Assembly: GCA_051251645.1 (NCBI GenBank)
Contig: JBPOEY010000001.1
Location: 1,364,001-1,428,000 of the forward strand
DNA length: 64,000 nucleotides
Direction: 5' to 3'
DNA from: Litorimonas sp051251645
Lineage (GTDB): Bacteria > Pseudomonadota > Alphaproteobacteria > Caulobacterales > Maricaulaceae
Positions 16,413-24,730 of this stretch are shown in pieces; position 1 is the stretch's first letter; each line of letters begins with the position of its first letter. The notes beneath the pieces were generated by a model. That model did no database searches. It had not been told where the DNA came from and saw nothing but the letters and a program-made list of their open reading frames with translations. The position numbers were made by a program, and so were the translations under genes.

Positions 16413-16862
16413 ATGTTTGGATTGATTCCATTTGTGAAAGCCGCAGGCCGCGGTTTGGGTAAACTTTTCAAAGGCAAAGATGCCGACGATAAGTTGAAAG
16501 AAGAGATTAAGAGCTACGACCTCGATACAAATGGCCTTGATATTCAAGTGGATGATGATGGTGTCGTCACAGTCAAAGGTGAAGCCGTCTCTCAGGAAAT
16601 GAAAGAAAAAATCATTCTCGCGGTGGGCAATGTCGAAGGCATTGGCGGCGTGAAAGACGAAGCATCGACCCGTATGGTCGGCCGTGCGTCCCGCTTCCAC
16701 ACGGTTGTCAGCGGTGACACATTGTCAGCGATTTCAAAAACCTATTACGGCACATGGAAACTCTATCCAGAGATTTTTGAAGCCAATAAGCCGATGTTGT
16801 CCGACCCGGATAAAATCTATCCCGGCCAAGTCCTGCGTATCCCGGACCTCAAAACAGCTTAG
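16413..16862 (+). CDS. BON and LysM domain protein (YgaU/Kbp type)
   Basis: Protein of 149 residues, the same length as E. coli YgaU/Kbp, a cytoplasmic potassium-binding protein. A BON domain occupies about 25-90 (GLDIQVDDDGVVTVKGEAVS, then VGNVEGIGGVKDE) and a LysM domain about 98-148 (HTVVSGDTLSAISKTYYG and KIYPGQVLRIP). There is no signal peptide. The ATG follows AGGAGAAAACG, a good ribosome site. The upstream interval 16191-16412 separates it from divergent genes and must carry its promoter; a terminator follows at 16890. With trkA/trkH at the other end of the window a potassium role is plausible, but only by family. Confidence 0.88.
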   Translation: MFGLIPFVKAAGRGLGKLFKGKDADDKLKEEIKSYDLDTNGLDIQVDDDGVVTVKGEAVSQEMKEKIILAVGNVEGIGGVKDEASTRMVGRASRFHTVVSGDTLSAISKTYYGTWKLYPEIFEANKPMLSDPDKIYPGQVLRIPDLKTA

Positions 16863-16889
16863 GCTCACTCACAGCCTGCGAAAATATGA

Positions 16890-16919
16890 CCAGCGCGGCT
16901 CGCTCGCGCTGGTTTTTTT
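16890..16919 (+). terminator. Rho-independent terminator after the BON/LysM gene
   Basis: Perfect 8-bp GC-rich stem (CCAGCGCG at 16890-16897, CGCGCTGG at 16905-16912), seven-base loop and seven T at 16913-16919, starting 27 bp after the stop. Confidence 0.9.
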
Positions 16920-16957
16920 CTGCGCGAAAGTTTTTTAGAATAAGACGGTTTCTGAGA

Positions 16958-17413
16958 TCAATCGGCGGCCGACTCGTCACTCGCCTCATCCGCAATCGCA
17001 TCATCATCCCATTTATAAATTGCATCGATCTGGCAGCGATCAAACGCAAAACGGTCAGCATCCGAAGGGCCGAAGGCACTTTGATAGACACGAATACTAT
17101 CCTGACGCCGTAGACAACCCAGAGTGCTATCCAGCCGCAGGCTTTGCGCCATGTCGAGATAAGGGCAACTTCGCGTCACGACCAGATATTCATCATTCAC
17201 CCCACGCCGCAACACGACGGAATTGCGTTTTTCTTCTGAAAAACTGTCGATTCCTCTGGTAAAGCATATCTTTTCCACCTCTTCACCTACGCGTACATCG
17301 GCTAAAGTTTCAGCGATTGCGTCACTGCGTGTCTGTCGACCGTCCGTCGCACACGCACTAAGGACCGTGAGGGCGGCGAGAGACAAGCTAATCAGCGTGA
17401 GGGGACGTGTCAT
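16958..17413 (-). CDS. Lipoprotein, possibly DUF6491-like
   Basis: Protein of 151 residues with a lipoprotein signal: hydrophobic stretch and lipobox VLSAC with Cys21. The mature part has four further Cys (near KICFTRGIDSF, TRSCPYL, LGCLRR and DRCQIDAIY), suggesting two disulfides, and an acidic Ala/Asp/Glu tail. The pattern resembles the small DUF6491-type lipoproteins of Caulobacterales and Maricaulales, which I cannot confirm here. AGGAG seven bases before ATG 17413 supports the start. It would be anchored in the outer or inner membrane facing the periplasm. Function unknown. Confidence 0.75.
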   Translation of the reverse strand: MTRPLTLISLSLAALTVLSACATDGRQTRSDAIAETLADVRVGEEVEKICFTRGIDSFSEEKRNSVVLRRGVNDEYLVVTRSCPYLDMAQSLRLDSTLGCLRRQDSIRVYQSAFGPSDADRFAFDRCQIDAIYKWDDDAIADEASDESAAD

Positions 17414-17475
17414 AATGGACTCCTAGAGATGATAGGCGTCCAATATAACAGAAAACATGGCTGGCCGCGAGCTGA

Positions 17476-17511
17476 GAGCCAAAAATGTGATCTACGACAC
17501 ATTTTTGGCTC
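17476..17511. repeat. Perfect inverted repeat, 14-bp arms
   Basis: GAGCCAAAAATGTG at 17476-17489 and its exact complement at 17498-17511 around an 8-base loop. It lies 7 bp after the ubiK stop and 62 bp before the lipoprotein start on the minus strand. It could end the ubiK transcript, but the A/T run is inside the stem rather than after it, so a DNA-binding site or an RNA-stability element is equally possible. Confidence 0.7.
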
Positions 17512-17518
17512 GTCGGGG

Positions 17519-17749
17519 TTAAGCCTTGTCGTGCTTGGCCTTCAAGGCCTCGATTTCGCCAAGAGCCGCATCGAGTCGGGCCTTCAACACATCAAATTCG
17601 TCGCGCGTCACCAAATCCATATCGGCAATGAACTTTTCGGCTTGCGACCGCGTGACCGCTTTAAGTTCGTCGCCGACTCCTTTGGCAGCCCCGACGGCAT
17701 TCGCCATGAGGTTCGAAATATCGGCAAGAGGTTTGTTTCGCGACTGCAT
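17519..17749 (-). CDS. ubiK: UbiK/BMFP family accessory factor
   Basis: Protein of 76 residues, entirely helical, ending in a coiled coil with the BMFP pattern VTRDEFDVLKARLDAALGEI. UbiK (YqiC) assists the aerobic ubiquinone-synthesis complex and is also known as a membrane-fusogenic protein. ATG 17749 is chosen because TGGAGA lies six bases upstream; the GTG at 17761 lies inside that site. It faces lgt with about 100 bp between starts, a common alphaproteobacterial arrangement. Confidence 0.82.
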   Translation of the reverse strand: MQSRNKPLADISNLMANAVGAAKGVGDELKAVTRSQAEKFIADMDLVTRDEFDVLKARLDAALGEIEALKAKHDKA

Positions 17750-17846
17750 GATGATCTCCACTATGTTCTTCCCCTATTTAGGAAACCGTCAGAGAGATTG
17801 CCAGTTGCCGCTTTAATCCCGCGTCGCCCTTCGCTAGGGAGGCCCC

Positions 17847-18776
17847 ATGATAACTTTTATCGACCTGATTAGTGCGATCGTCTTTCCGGCTTGGATTAAC
17901 GAAGATGCGTTTTCGATCGGCCCCCTCACCGTCAAATGGTATGGGATCGCTTATGTCGTTGGGCTTTTTGGCGCTTATCTCTATGCCGCGCGGGTCGCAG
18001 GGATAAAGAAATACTGGCTCGCGGCCGGGTCAACACGCGGTCCAATGATTGTCCCGACGCGCGACGATCTCTCGGATTTGATGTTCTATGCCTTTATTGG
18101 CATCTTTGTCGGTGGACGGTTGGGCTGGGTCATCCTCTACTCAACCGACATGCTTTGGACAGCGCCGCAAGACATCGTGCTCGGCATCCGTGGCGGCGGT
18201 ATGAGTTTTCATGGTGGGTTCCTTGGGGTCTGCGCCGCGATCGGGTATGCCGCGTGGCGCAAGAACACGTCTTACATGCGTATGGCCGACTTCGCCGCGA
18301 TTGGCGCGCCTATCGGGCTTGGCTTGGTGCGTTTGACCAATTTCGTTAATCAGGAACTCTATGGCCGCCCAACCGAGATGGCGTGGGGTGTCATCTTCCA
18401 AAAAGCACCCGACAGCCTACCGCGTCACCCGAGCCAACTTTATGAAGCTTTTCTCGAAGGCTTCGTCCTGTGGTTGATTCTCCGTATCCTGACGACACGG
18501 TTCAAAGCGATGAGCAAGCCGGGCTTGGTCACAGGCGCCTTTGTGCTGGGTTATGGCGTCTTCCGCTTCGCTGTAGAATTTGTCAGAACACCGGATGACA
18601 TCCCCCAGTTTGGACTGCTGACACGCGGGATGGCATATAGCCTTCCGATGGTCATCATTGGTCTGATTGTTGTGGTTTGGGCCGCGCGCCGCGCCGCCGT
18701 CGAGCCCACTTATGCAGGCACCGCGCCTGTGGCGGTGCGGGCGTCCGTAACAGACGATCTTCCCGAGGCGGACTAA
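17847..18776 (+). CDS. lgt: Prolipoprotein diacylglyceryl transferase
   Basis: Protein of 309 residues and about seven membrane helices. It transfers diacylglyceryl from phosphatidylglycerol to the lipobox cysteine of prolipoproteins. Key segments are the KWYGIAYVVG helix start, GGRLGWVI, GGMSFHGGFLGV with the essential His-Gly-Gly, GRLTNF-like LVRLTNFVNQELYGRPT, HPSQLYEA and FVRTPDDIPQFG. PgsA, which provides its lipid donor pathway, and several lipoprotein substrates are encoded in this window. midA follows 4 bp after. Confidence 0.95.
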   Translation: MITFIDLISAIVFPAWINEDAFSIGPLTVKWYGIAYVVGLFGAYLYAARVAGIKKYWLAAGSTRGPMIVPTRDDLSDLMFYAFIGIFVGGRLGWVILYSTDMLWTAPQDIVLGIRGGGMSFHGGFLGVCAAIGYAAWRKNTSYMRMADFAAIGAPIGLGLVRLTNFVNQELYGRPTEMAWGVIFQKAPDSLPRHPSQLYEAFLEGFVLWLILRILTTRFKAMSKPGLVTGAFVLGYGVFRFAVEFVRTPDDIPQFGLLTRGMAYSLPMVIIGLIVVVWAARRAAVEPTYAGTAPVAVRASVTDDLPEAD

Positions 18777-18780
18777 TTTC

Positions 18781-19890
18781 ATGTCTGAGACTGCGCTCTC
18801 CAAGCGTCTCAAAGCCCGTATCCGCGACACTGGCCCGATCAGCGTCGCGGAATATATGACGCTTTGCCTGCTTGATCCTGTCGATGGATACTACCCGACG
18901 CGCGATCCGTTGGGATCAGAGGGCGACTTCATCACCGCCCCGGAAATTAGCCAAATGTTCGGCGAATGTTTGGGCCTTTGGATCGTGCAAAGCTGGGTTG
19001 ATCTCGGGCGTCCAACGCGTTTCAACCTGATTGAGTTGGGGCCCGGTCGCGGCGTGATGATGGCGGATATGCTGAAAGCCGTCGCCCTCGAACGCGATTG
19101 CCTCAAAGCCGCGCAAATCATTCTCGTCGAAGCCTCTGCCGCCCTCCAAGCCGTGCAGGCCAAAACATTAGGGCAGAGTGGCGCACATGTCAGTTGGGCG
19201 GATCGACTAGACGCCGTTGACGACGCGCCCTGCCTTATTATCGGCAATGAATTTCTGGATTGCCTGCCAATCCGACAATTTGTCTGCGCCGATCCGTTTG
19301 CCGGCGAAAAAGGGTGGAGTGAGCGGCGCGTCGGCATAGCAGACGATCAGCTTCGATATGAAACTGACGGCCAACCCGCGGCACAGTCCCTGACATCAAC
19401 CTTCCCCGGCACACATAATAATCCTCGTAAGGATGATTTGATCGAAATTTGTCCCGCCAGCGCGCAGCTCGTCGACCATTTACAAACGCGCTTCGCGACC
19501 ACGCCCGGCCGCGCGCTCTTTATCGATTACGGACCGGAGACCACGGAATTCGGAGACACATTACAAGCGCTCAAACGACACAAAAAGGTCGACGTGTTTA
19601 GTGCGCCCGGCGACACAGACTTGACGGCGCGCGTGGATTTCGACGGCTTGAAAGCCCTCGCCGACGTGGCAGGATTGAACACGGACGGCCCTTTGGCGCA
19701 GCGAACGTTCTTCTCACGGCTCGGCATTGAAGTGCGCGCTATGGCACTCCTGCGCAGCCACCCTGATGCGCGACCTAAATTACTGCGACAGCTGCACCGC
19801 CTGCTCGACGAAGAGGAAATGGGCCTCTTATTCAAAGCGATCTGTTTCTCTGCGCCCACTCTCCCCACACCGCTTGGATTTACCGCGTGA
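18781..19890 (+). CDS. Class I SAM-dependent methyltransferase, MidA/NDUFAF7 (DUF185) family
   Basis: Protein of 369 residues. Typical parts are GDFITAPEISQMFGE (about 42-60), the SAM site LIELGPGRGVMMADML (about 82-97), IIGNEFLDCLPIRQF (about 156-170) and DYGP in the middle. The mitochondrial homologue NDUFAF7 methylates an arginine of a complex I subunit; the bacterial substrate is not settled. It sits 4 bp after lgt, and its stop overlaps the GTG start of pgeF, in the order lgt-midA-pgeF usual for alphaproteobacteria. Confidence 0.9.
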   Translation: MSETALSKRLKARIRDTGPISVAEYMTLCLLDPVDGYYPTRDPLGSEGDFITAPEISQMFGECLGLWIVQSWVDLGRPTRFNLIELGPGRGVMMADMLKAVALERDCLKAAQIILVEASAALQAVQAKTLGQSGAHVSWADRLDAVDDAPCLIIGNEFLDCLPIRQFVCADPFAGEKGWSERRVGIADDQLRYETDGQPAAQSLTSTFPGTHNNPRKDDLIEICPASAQLVDHLQTRFATTPGRALFIDYGPETTEFGDTLQALKRHKKVDVFSAPGDTDLTARVDFDGLKALADVAGLNTDGPLAQRTFFSRLGIEVRAMALLRSHPDARPKLLRQLHRLLDEEEMGLLFKAICFSAPTLPTPLGFTA

Positions 19891-20636
19891 TCCTATTCAA
19901 CACCCACGACAGTCTAAAAACATCGCACCTGTTTGCCGGTCGCCAAGGCGGCGTTTCGACGGGGATTTTTGCCTCTTTGAACGCCGGTCAAGCCTCTGGG
20001 GATAACCCAGACGCTGTGAGCCAAAACCGGACGCTTGTGCGCGAGGCCTTAGGGGCCGATCATTTGATCAGCCTTCGCCAAATCCATAGCGATATCGTCG
20101 AGATCATCGAATCAGTGCCCCCCGAGCCGCTCCAGGCCGATGGTTTGGTAACCAAGACGCCCGGCCTCGCCATATCGGCGCTCTCTGCTGACTGTGGGCC
20201 TCTCTTGCTTGAGGATACAAACGCCGGGGTCATCGGGGCCTGCCATGCCGGATGGCGCGGGGCGCTGTCGGGTATTGTCGAGAGCACGATTGCCGCCATG
20301 TGCGAAATCGGCGCACATCCAGATCACATCACGGCCGTCCTTGGCCCCTGCATTAGCCAACCCAATTACGAAGTCGGCGAAGCATTTATGGCGGAGTTTA
20401 CCGAGGTAAACGCAGATTATGCGGCCTATTTCACACTAGGCCCGACGGGCGTCCCGCATTTTGATTTACCCGCCTTCATCCTATCGCGTCTACAGGATTG
20501 CGGCGTTGAGAATCGCCATTGGGCCGGGCAATGCACCTATGCGGATGAAGCCCGTTTCTTTTCCTATCGCCGCAACACCCATCAGGGTTTGGATGGGTAT
20601 GGACGAAATATATCCGCAATCGTTTTGTCACATTGA
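19887..20636 (+). CDS. pgeF: Peptidoglycan editing factor PgeF (YfiH, multicopper polyphenol oxidase-like)
   Basis: Protein of 249 residues of the YfiH family. These enzymes remove wrongly incorporated amino acids such as L-Ser from UDP-MurNAc precursors and also show purine nucleoside phosphorylase or laccase activity in vitro. The metal-binding pattern is visible: QIHSDIV, the Cys of SADCGPLL, CHAGWRG (about 112-118), and GPCISQPNYEVG; SYRRNTHQGLDGYGRN ends the fold. GTG 19887 overlaps the midA stop (GTGA). Confidence 0.9.
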   Translation: MILFNTHDSLKTSHLFAGRQGGVSTGIFASLNAGQASGDNPDAVSQNRTLVREALGADHLISLRQIHSDIVEIIESVPPEPLQADGLVTKTPGLAISALSADCGPLLLEDTNAGVIGACHAGWRGALSGIVESTIAAMCEIGAHPDHITAVLGPCISQPNYEVGEAFMAEFTEVNADYAAYFTLGPTGVPHFDLPAFILSRLQDCGVENRHWAGQCTYADEARFFSYRRNTHQGLDGYGRNISAIVLSH

Positions 20637-20698
20637 TTTACAGCCCGCTCTAAGCTGGTTAGGGGGGCGCATACTCTGTCCTTGGGAAGGGACCGCAC

Positions 20699-21640
20699 AT
20701 GAAGCTCATCAGCGGAACAGCCAATGTCGCGCTCGCGCGAGATATTGCCGACGTCCTCGATGTCCCCTTAACCGATATCGATATTGAACGATTTAGGGAC
20801 CAAGAAATCTTCGCTCGTATCAATGAGAATGTGCGCGGTGAGGATATTTTTCTGATCCAACCGACGAGCGCGCCCGCCAATGATCATTTGATGGAGTTGC
20901 TCATCCTGATTGATGCGCTTGTTCGCGCGTCAGCCCAACGAATTACAGCCGTCATCCCCTATTTCGGCTATGCCCGACAGGACCGCAAAACGGGCGGTCG
21001 CACACCGATTTCAGCCAAATTGGTCGCCAACCTGATCAGTAAAGCGGGCGCTCACCGCGTCCTGACGGTCGATCTTCACGCCGGACAAATTCAAGGATTC
21101 TTTGATATTCCAACGGATAACCTCTTCGGCCAGCCCGTCTTTATCAATGATATAAAAGACCAATATACGGCTAAAGCCCGCCAGGACTTGATGTTCGTCT
21201 CTCCAGATACGGGCGGCGTGGTGCGGACACGGTCGATTGCCAAAATGTTCAACGCTGACATTGCCATCGTTGATAAACGTCGCCCCAAAGCGGGCGAAAG
21301 CGAAGTCATGAACATCATTGGCGACGTCGCCGGGCGGAATTGCATTATTTATGATGATATTATTGATTCTGGCGGCACCATCGCCAATGCGGCGGCCGCT
21401 TTGAAGGATCATGGCGCCAGTTCCGTCTCCGCCTACATCACCCACGGCGTGCTTTCGGGGCCCGCTGTAGAGCGCATTACGAATAGTGAGCTGAAAGAAG
21501 TCGTCATTCTTGACACGATTGCACAACCTGATGCCGTCAAAGCATGTGACAAAATTCGCGAGTTATCGTCGTCAAAATTGCTCGGGGAAGCCATTCGCCG
21601 CATCGCGAATGATGAATCTGTCTCAAAACTATTTGAGTAG
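20699..21640 (+). CDS. prs: Ribose-phosphate pyrophosphokinase
   Basis: Protein of 313 residues, normal length. It makes PRPP from ribose 5-phosphate and ATP for nucleotide, His and Trp synthesis. Visible are DIDIERFRDQEIFARI, the Tyr-Ala-Arg-Gln-Asp-Arg-Lys segment (about 85-92), SAKLVANLI, the catalytic loop DKRRP (about 194-198) and the PRPP-binding loop IIYDDIIDSGGTIA (about 216-229). GAAGGGA lies seven bases before the ATG. The apt gene in this window uses PRPP but is on the other strand. Confidence 0.96.
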   Translation: MKLISGTANVALARDIADVLDVPLTDIDIERFRDQEIFARINENVRGEDIFLIQPTSAPANDHLMELLILIDALVRASAQRITAVIPYFGYARQDRKTGGRTPISAKLVANLISKAGAHRVLTVDLHAGQIQGFFDIPTDNLFGQPVFINDIKDQYTAKARQDLMFVSPDTGGVVRTRSIAKMFNADIAIVDKRRPKAGESEVMNIIGDVAGRNCIIYDDIIDSGGTIANAAAALKDHGASSVSAYITHGVLSGPAVERITNSELKEVVILDTIAQPDAVKACDKIRELSSSKLLGEAIRRIANDESVSKLFE

Positions 21641-21733
21641 GCCGTTTTGTTTCGGGTGAATTTGCCAATCATGCGAGCCTAGACCCGACATGAAAGCGAT
21701 TGGGCCCGAAGGCCCGTATGAGAGGATTATGTC

Positions 21734-23866
21734 ATGGGCTTGTTCGATCGACTGATAGCGAAGAGTGTTCTGGCGCTTGCCTTGGCCCTACCGACCTTCG
21801 CGCTCGCACAGACTGTCGAGACCGACCCCGCCCCCATCACGATCGAAACGGACCTCCTCGAGACCGAGGTGGTCATCCTCAATGACCCGCTGAGCGCGGT
21901 CGTCACGTCTGTCTGTCCTTTTAAAGACTCGGTCGATTACGAACCGGGCCGGGTCAAATGCGGCTTCATCACGGTTCCGGAAAACCGCGAAGTCCCGGAC
22001 AGCCGGATGATCAGGATCGCGTTTGCACAGATCGTCGCTAACGGCCGTGTTGACGACGCCGATAAAAAACGGGCCGATGATGAGGAAGAGATTGTTGTGC
22101 GCGAAGATCCGGTCGTCTATCTGACGGGCGGACCTGGTGTTGGCATCACGCCCTATGTCGAGCGCTTTCTTGACCACGAAATGACGGATGCGCGCGACAT
22201 CTATATCCTCAACCAGCGCGGCATCAGCGCCTCCGAGGAGCTTTGCCCCTTCTATAGCCAGACACGGCGAGAATTAGTTCTTTCCACCACAACGGAACAG
22301 GGCGAACGAGAAGCGGCTCGACGTATGGTCGATTGTTTTTCTGCCGCCACAGCGCGCGGCATTGACTTGCGCGGCTACAATACGGTCGAGAATGCCCGCG
22401 ACGTGCGCGCTCTGCGTCTCGCGCTGGGGCTGGACAGCTGGAACGTCTGGGGCATCAGCTACGGCAGCCATCTGGGCCAAATGCTGGTCAATATTGATCC
22501 CGACGGTATCCGCGCGCTGGTACTGGACGCGATTGTGCCGAATGATCTGGGCGAGCTGATGCGGCTGCACCGCTGGATCGACCGCGATTTTCAACTGATT
22601 TTCGACGAATGCGAACGCCAAGGTGCGCGCATCTGCGACGATCTGGAAGCGCGCATGTCGGCTGTGTTCAACAGCTTGATGGAAAAACCGCTGACCATTC
22701 CGACACTGGACGAAGAACTCCACCCGTCCGGCAGCATGACCCTTCCAGCCGCCATTGTCGCCTTCGCCCCGTTCCAGATGATGTATGAGCAGGATGAGCA
22801 CCCGGCCATTCCCGCCGTCATGCAGGCCTTGATCGATCTTCTTGAAACCCAGGACCCTGACGTCATGAAAGGTCTTTCCGGCGCAGGACAAGACGGTCTG
22901 CCGGATTATTCCGAAGCCATGGGCGCAGCCATCCGCTGTAATGATGGCTACACACAGGCGCAGGCCGATATTGCCGCAGACGACATGGCCGAGAACCCGC
23001 GCTTTGCGGGCGGCGTTTTCACCGTCGCGGGCAGCGTTATCGCAGCCGATGCCTGTGTCGAAGCGGGCCTGCCGCCGCGCGACCGGGCCGATTACCAGCT
23101 AATCCAGAGCGACATTCCGACCCTGATCGTCAATGGCGACTGGGACCCTATCACGCCGCCCGCCTTGGCTGAACGCATCGCGCCGGGCTTTACGAAGGGT
23201 CGCCTGATCATCGTGCCTTATGCGGGTCACGGCCCGACCCGGTCCATGTCCGAATGCGGCACGCAGGTAATGACAGACTTCTTCGACGATCCGACACAAG
23301 ACCTGACAACATTGGATGCCAGCTGTCTGGAAACAGGCGTGGAGCCACCGGAATTCATTTCCTATCTGCAAACTGGCGCGACATTGAAATTTGCCGGAAT
23401 GGCGCTTGAGGATGAAAAGTCACTGATCGCGCCTGCGCTCTATGGCGGCGCGCTGATTGCCACGCTGCTGATTGGCCTTATCGCTATTCTGTTCGGAGCC
23501 GTCGCCAGGCGCTTCGTCAATGTCGGGGCGAACCTACCTAATCCCGGACCGGCGCGACCGCGCATTCTCGCCTTTGCCACGACCTTTATCTGCTTGCTGG
23601 GCGTTACCCTGATTGGGGTTGGAGCCGGTGCCGCGATGGAGATGTCCGAAATCAGCCTGCTGGCCGGCTTTGCGCCGCCAGCCCGATTCGGATCCATGCT
23701 AACCCTGCTGGGCGGCGTTTTGGGGCTTGTGACGATTATCCTCGCCCTGACCAGCCGGACCTCGCGTCCCTTGCGCTGGCGCACACTGATTGGCCTCCCG
23801 CTGATCGGGCTTGCCGCCGTCTTGCTGGCTGTGTTTCTGATCCAATGGGATCTGGCGCCGTGGTAG
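21734..23866 (+). CDS. Secreted alpha/beta hydrolase (tripeptidyl aminopeptidase-like) with C-terminal membrane helices
   Basis: Protein of 710 residues. A signal peptide (about 1-26, ending ALAQ) leads to an alpha/beta hydrolase with the oxyanion HGGPG-like turn LTGGPGVG (about 131-138), nucleophile Ser242 in GISYGS, Asp471 in NGDWDPITPP and His499 in YAGHGPT, the TAP-like C-terminal arrangement. Unusually, about 150 further residues hold four predicted membrane helices (about 570-592, 617-640, 652-672, 688-707), so the catalytic domain would be tethered on the periplasmic face. A hairpin GGGCC-CGAA-GGCCC lies at 21702-21715 before the start. Substrate unknown; peptide or ester likely. Confidence 0.85.
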   Translation: MGLFDRLIAKSVLALALALPTFALAQTVETDPAPITIETDLLETEVVILNDPLSAVVTSVCPFKDSVDYEPGRVKCGFITVPENREVPDSRMIRIAFAQIVANGRVDDADKKRADDEEEIVVREDPVVYLTGGPGVGITPYVERFLDHEMTDARDIYILNQRGISASEELCPFYSQTRRELVLSTTTEQGEREAARRMVDCFSAATARGIDLRGYNTVENARDVRALRLALGLDSWNVWGISYGSHLGQMLVNIDPDGIRALVLDAIVPNDLGELMRLHRWIDRDFQLIFDECERQGARICDDLEARMSAVFNSLMEKPLTIPTLDEELHPSGSMTLPAAIVAFAPFQMMYEQDEHPAIPAVMQALIDLLETQDPDVMKGLSGAGQDGLPDYSEAMGAAIRCNDGYTQAQADIAADDMAENPRFAGGVFTVAGSVIAADACVEAGLPPRDRADYQLIQSDIPTLIVNGDWDPITPPALAERIAPGFTKGRLIIVPYAGHGPTRSMSECGTQVMTDFFDDPTQDLTTLDASCLETGVEPPEFISYLQTGATLKFAGMALEDEKSLIAPALYGGALIATLLIGLIAILFGAVARRFVNVGANLPNPGPARPRILAFATTFICLLGVTLIGVGAGAAMEMSEISLLAGFAPPARFGSMLTLLGGVLGLVTIILALTSRTSRPLRWRTLIGLPLIGLAAVLLAVFLIQWDLAPW

Positions 23867-23919
23867 GATAGAGGCATATAGCGTGTTTCGCTTAACGCAT
23901 CCCCGCTGACGCAACCCTC

Positions 23920-23948
23920 TTGCATCACTTCTGGACGTGGCTTATACG
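23920..23948 (+). promoter_or_regulatory. Likely sigma-70 promoter of rplY
   Basis: TTGCAT at 23920-23925 and TATACG at 23943-23948 with a 17-bp spacer (TTATAC one base earlier gives 16). Initiation would fall just before the hairpin 23961-23984 in the rplY leader. Confidence 0.5.
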
Positions 23949-23960
23949 CCCGCCCGAACG

Positions 23961-23993
23961 AGCCACCCTGATCATGGGGTGGCTTTCCTTTTA
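23961..23993 (+). promoter_or_regulatory. Terminator-like hairpin in the rplY leader
   Basis: AGCCACCC at 23961-23968 pairs exactly with GGGTGGCT at 23977-23984 and is followed by TTCCTTTT. It sits between a good promoter and the rplY ribosome site (AGGAG at 24012-24016). It may end transcription from the hydrolase gene or attenuate rplY, as ribosomal-protein leaders often do. The mechanism is inferred. Confidence 0.6.
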
Positions 23994-24023
23994 AAACCGA
24001 ACACAATGAGTAGGAGTGATCCG

Positions 24024-24677
24024 ATGGGTGTTGTTCTTGATGTAACAGTCCGTGAAAATACGGGCACCGGCAATGCGCGCGAAGCCCGCCGCAATGGTAA
24101 AATCCCTGGTGTAATCTACGGCGGTGACGAAACCCCTGTATCTGTTGCCGTTAAAATGAATGAAGTGTTGAAAGCGCTGAATACGGGCGATTTCCTCGGC
24201 TCCATGATTGAGCTGTCTCACGAAGGTAAAAAACAGAAAGTCTTCACAAAAGACGTTCAGTTCCACCCAGTCACAGACTTCCCTGTTCACGTCGATTTTT
24301 ACCGCGTGACCAACAAGACCCTGATCGACGTTGAAGTCACAGTAAACTTTATCGGCGAAGAAGAATCACCGGGTATGAAAGCCAACGGCACATTGAACGT
24401 CGTGCGTTACAGCATCGAAGTGAAATGCCCGGCCGGTAGCATCCCGGACAGCATCGAAGCCGACATTTCCAAATTGGATATTGGTGATGCAATCCACATT
24501 TCAGACATTACTCTGCCAAAAGGCGTCAAACCAACAATCACGGACCGCGATTTCACCATCGCGACAATGATTGCGTCACGCGTTGAAGTTGAAGAAACTG
24601 ACGAAGATGCGGATGTCGATGCGGCTGATGTGCCGTCCATCGAGCAGAACCCACAAATCGACACTGATAACGACTAG
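24024..24677 (+). CDS. rplY: 50S ribosomal protein L25/general stress protein Ctc
   Basis: Protein of 217 residues with the 5S-rRNA-binding L25 domain (about 1-92; GNAREARRNGKIPGVIYG, then QFHPVTDFPVHVDFYRV) and the longer TL5/Ctc beta domain (about 95-190; SPGMKANGTLNVVRYSIEVKCPA split over the turn), then an acidic tail of about 30 residues rich in Asp and Glu. ATG 24024 is supported by AGGAG eight bases before it and by the normal N-terminus; an in-frame upstream start is not needed. pth follows, the usual rplY-pth-ychF order. Confidence 0.95.
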   Translation: MGVVLDVTVRENTGTGNAREARRNGKIPGVIYGGDETPVSVAVKMNEVLKALNTGDFLGSMIELSHEGKKQKVFTKDVQFHPVTDFPVHVDFYRVTNKTLIDVEVTVNFIGEEESPGMKANGTLNVVRYSIEVKCPAGSIPDSIEADISKLDIGDAIHISDITLPKGVKPTITDRDFTIATMIASRVEVEETDEDADVDAADVPSIEQNPQIDTDND

Positions 24678-24730
24678 TGTTTGGTTGGCTGCGCCGTAGA
24701 GCGGAGCGACCCCCGCAGGAGGCCCAGACC

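Noticed and set aside
22274..22891. Minus-strand frame of 205 codons opposite the alpha/beta hydrolase
   Set aside because: It is a shadow of the hydrolase coding strand, which has an intact catalytic triad.
24677..24730. In-frame N-terminal extension of pth from GTG 24677
   Set aside because: The basic 18-residue extension is not typical, and AGGAGG sits correctly before ATG 24731.
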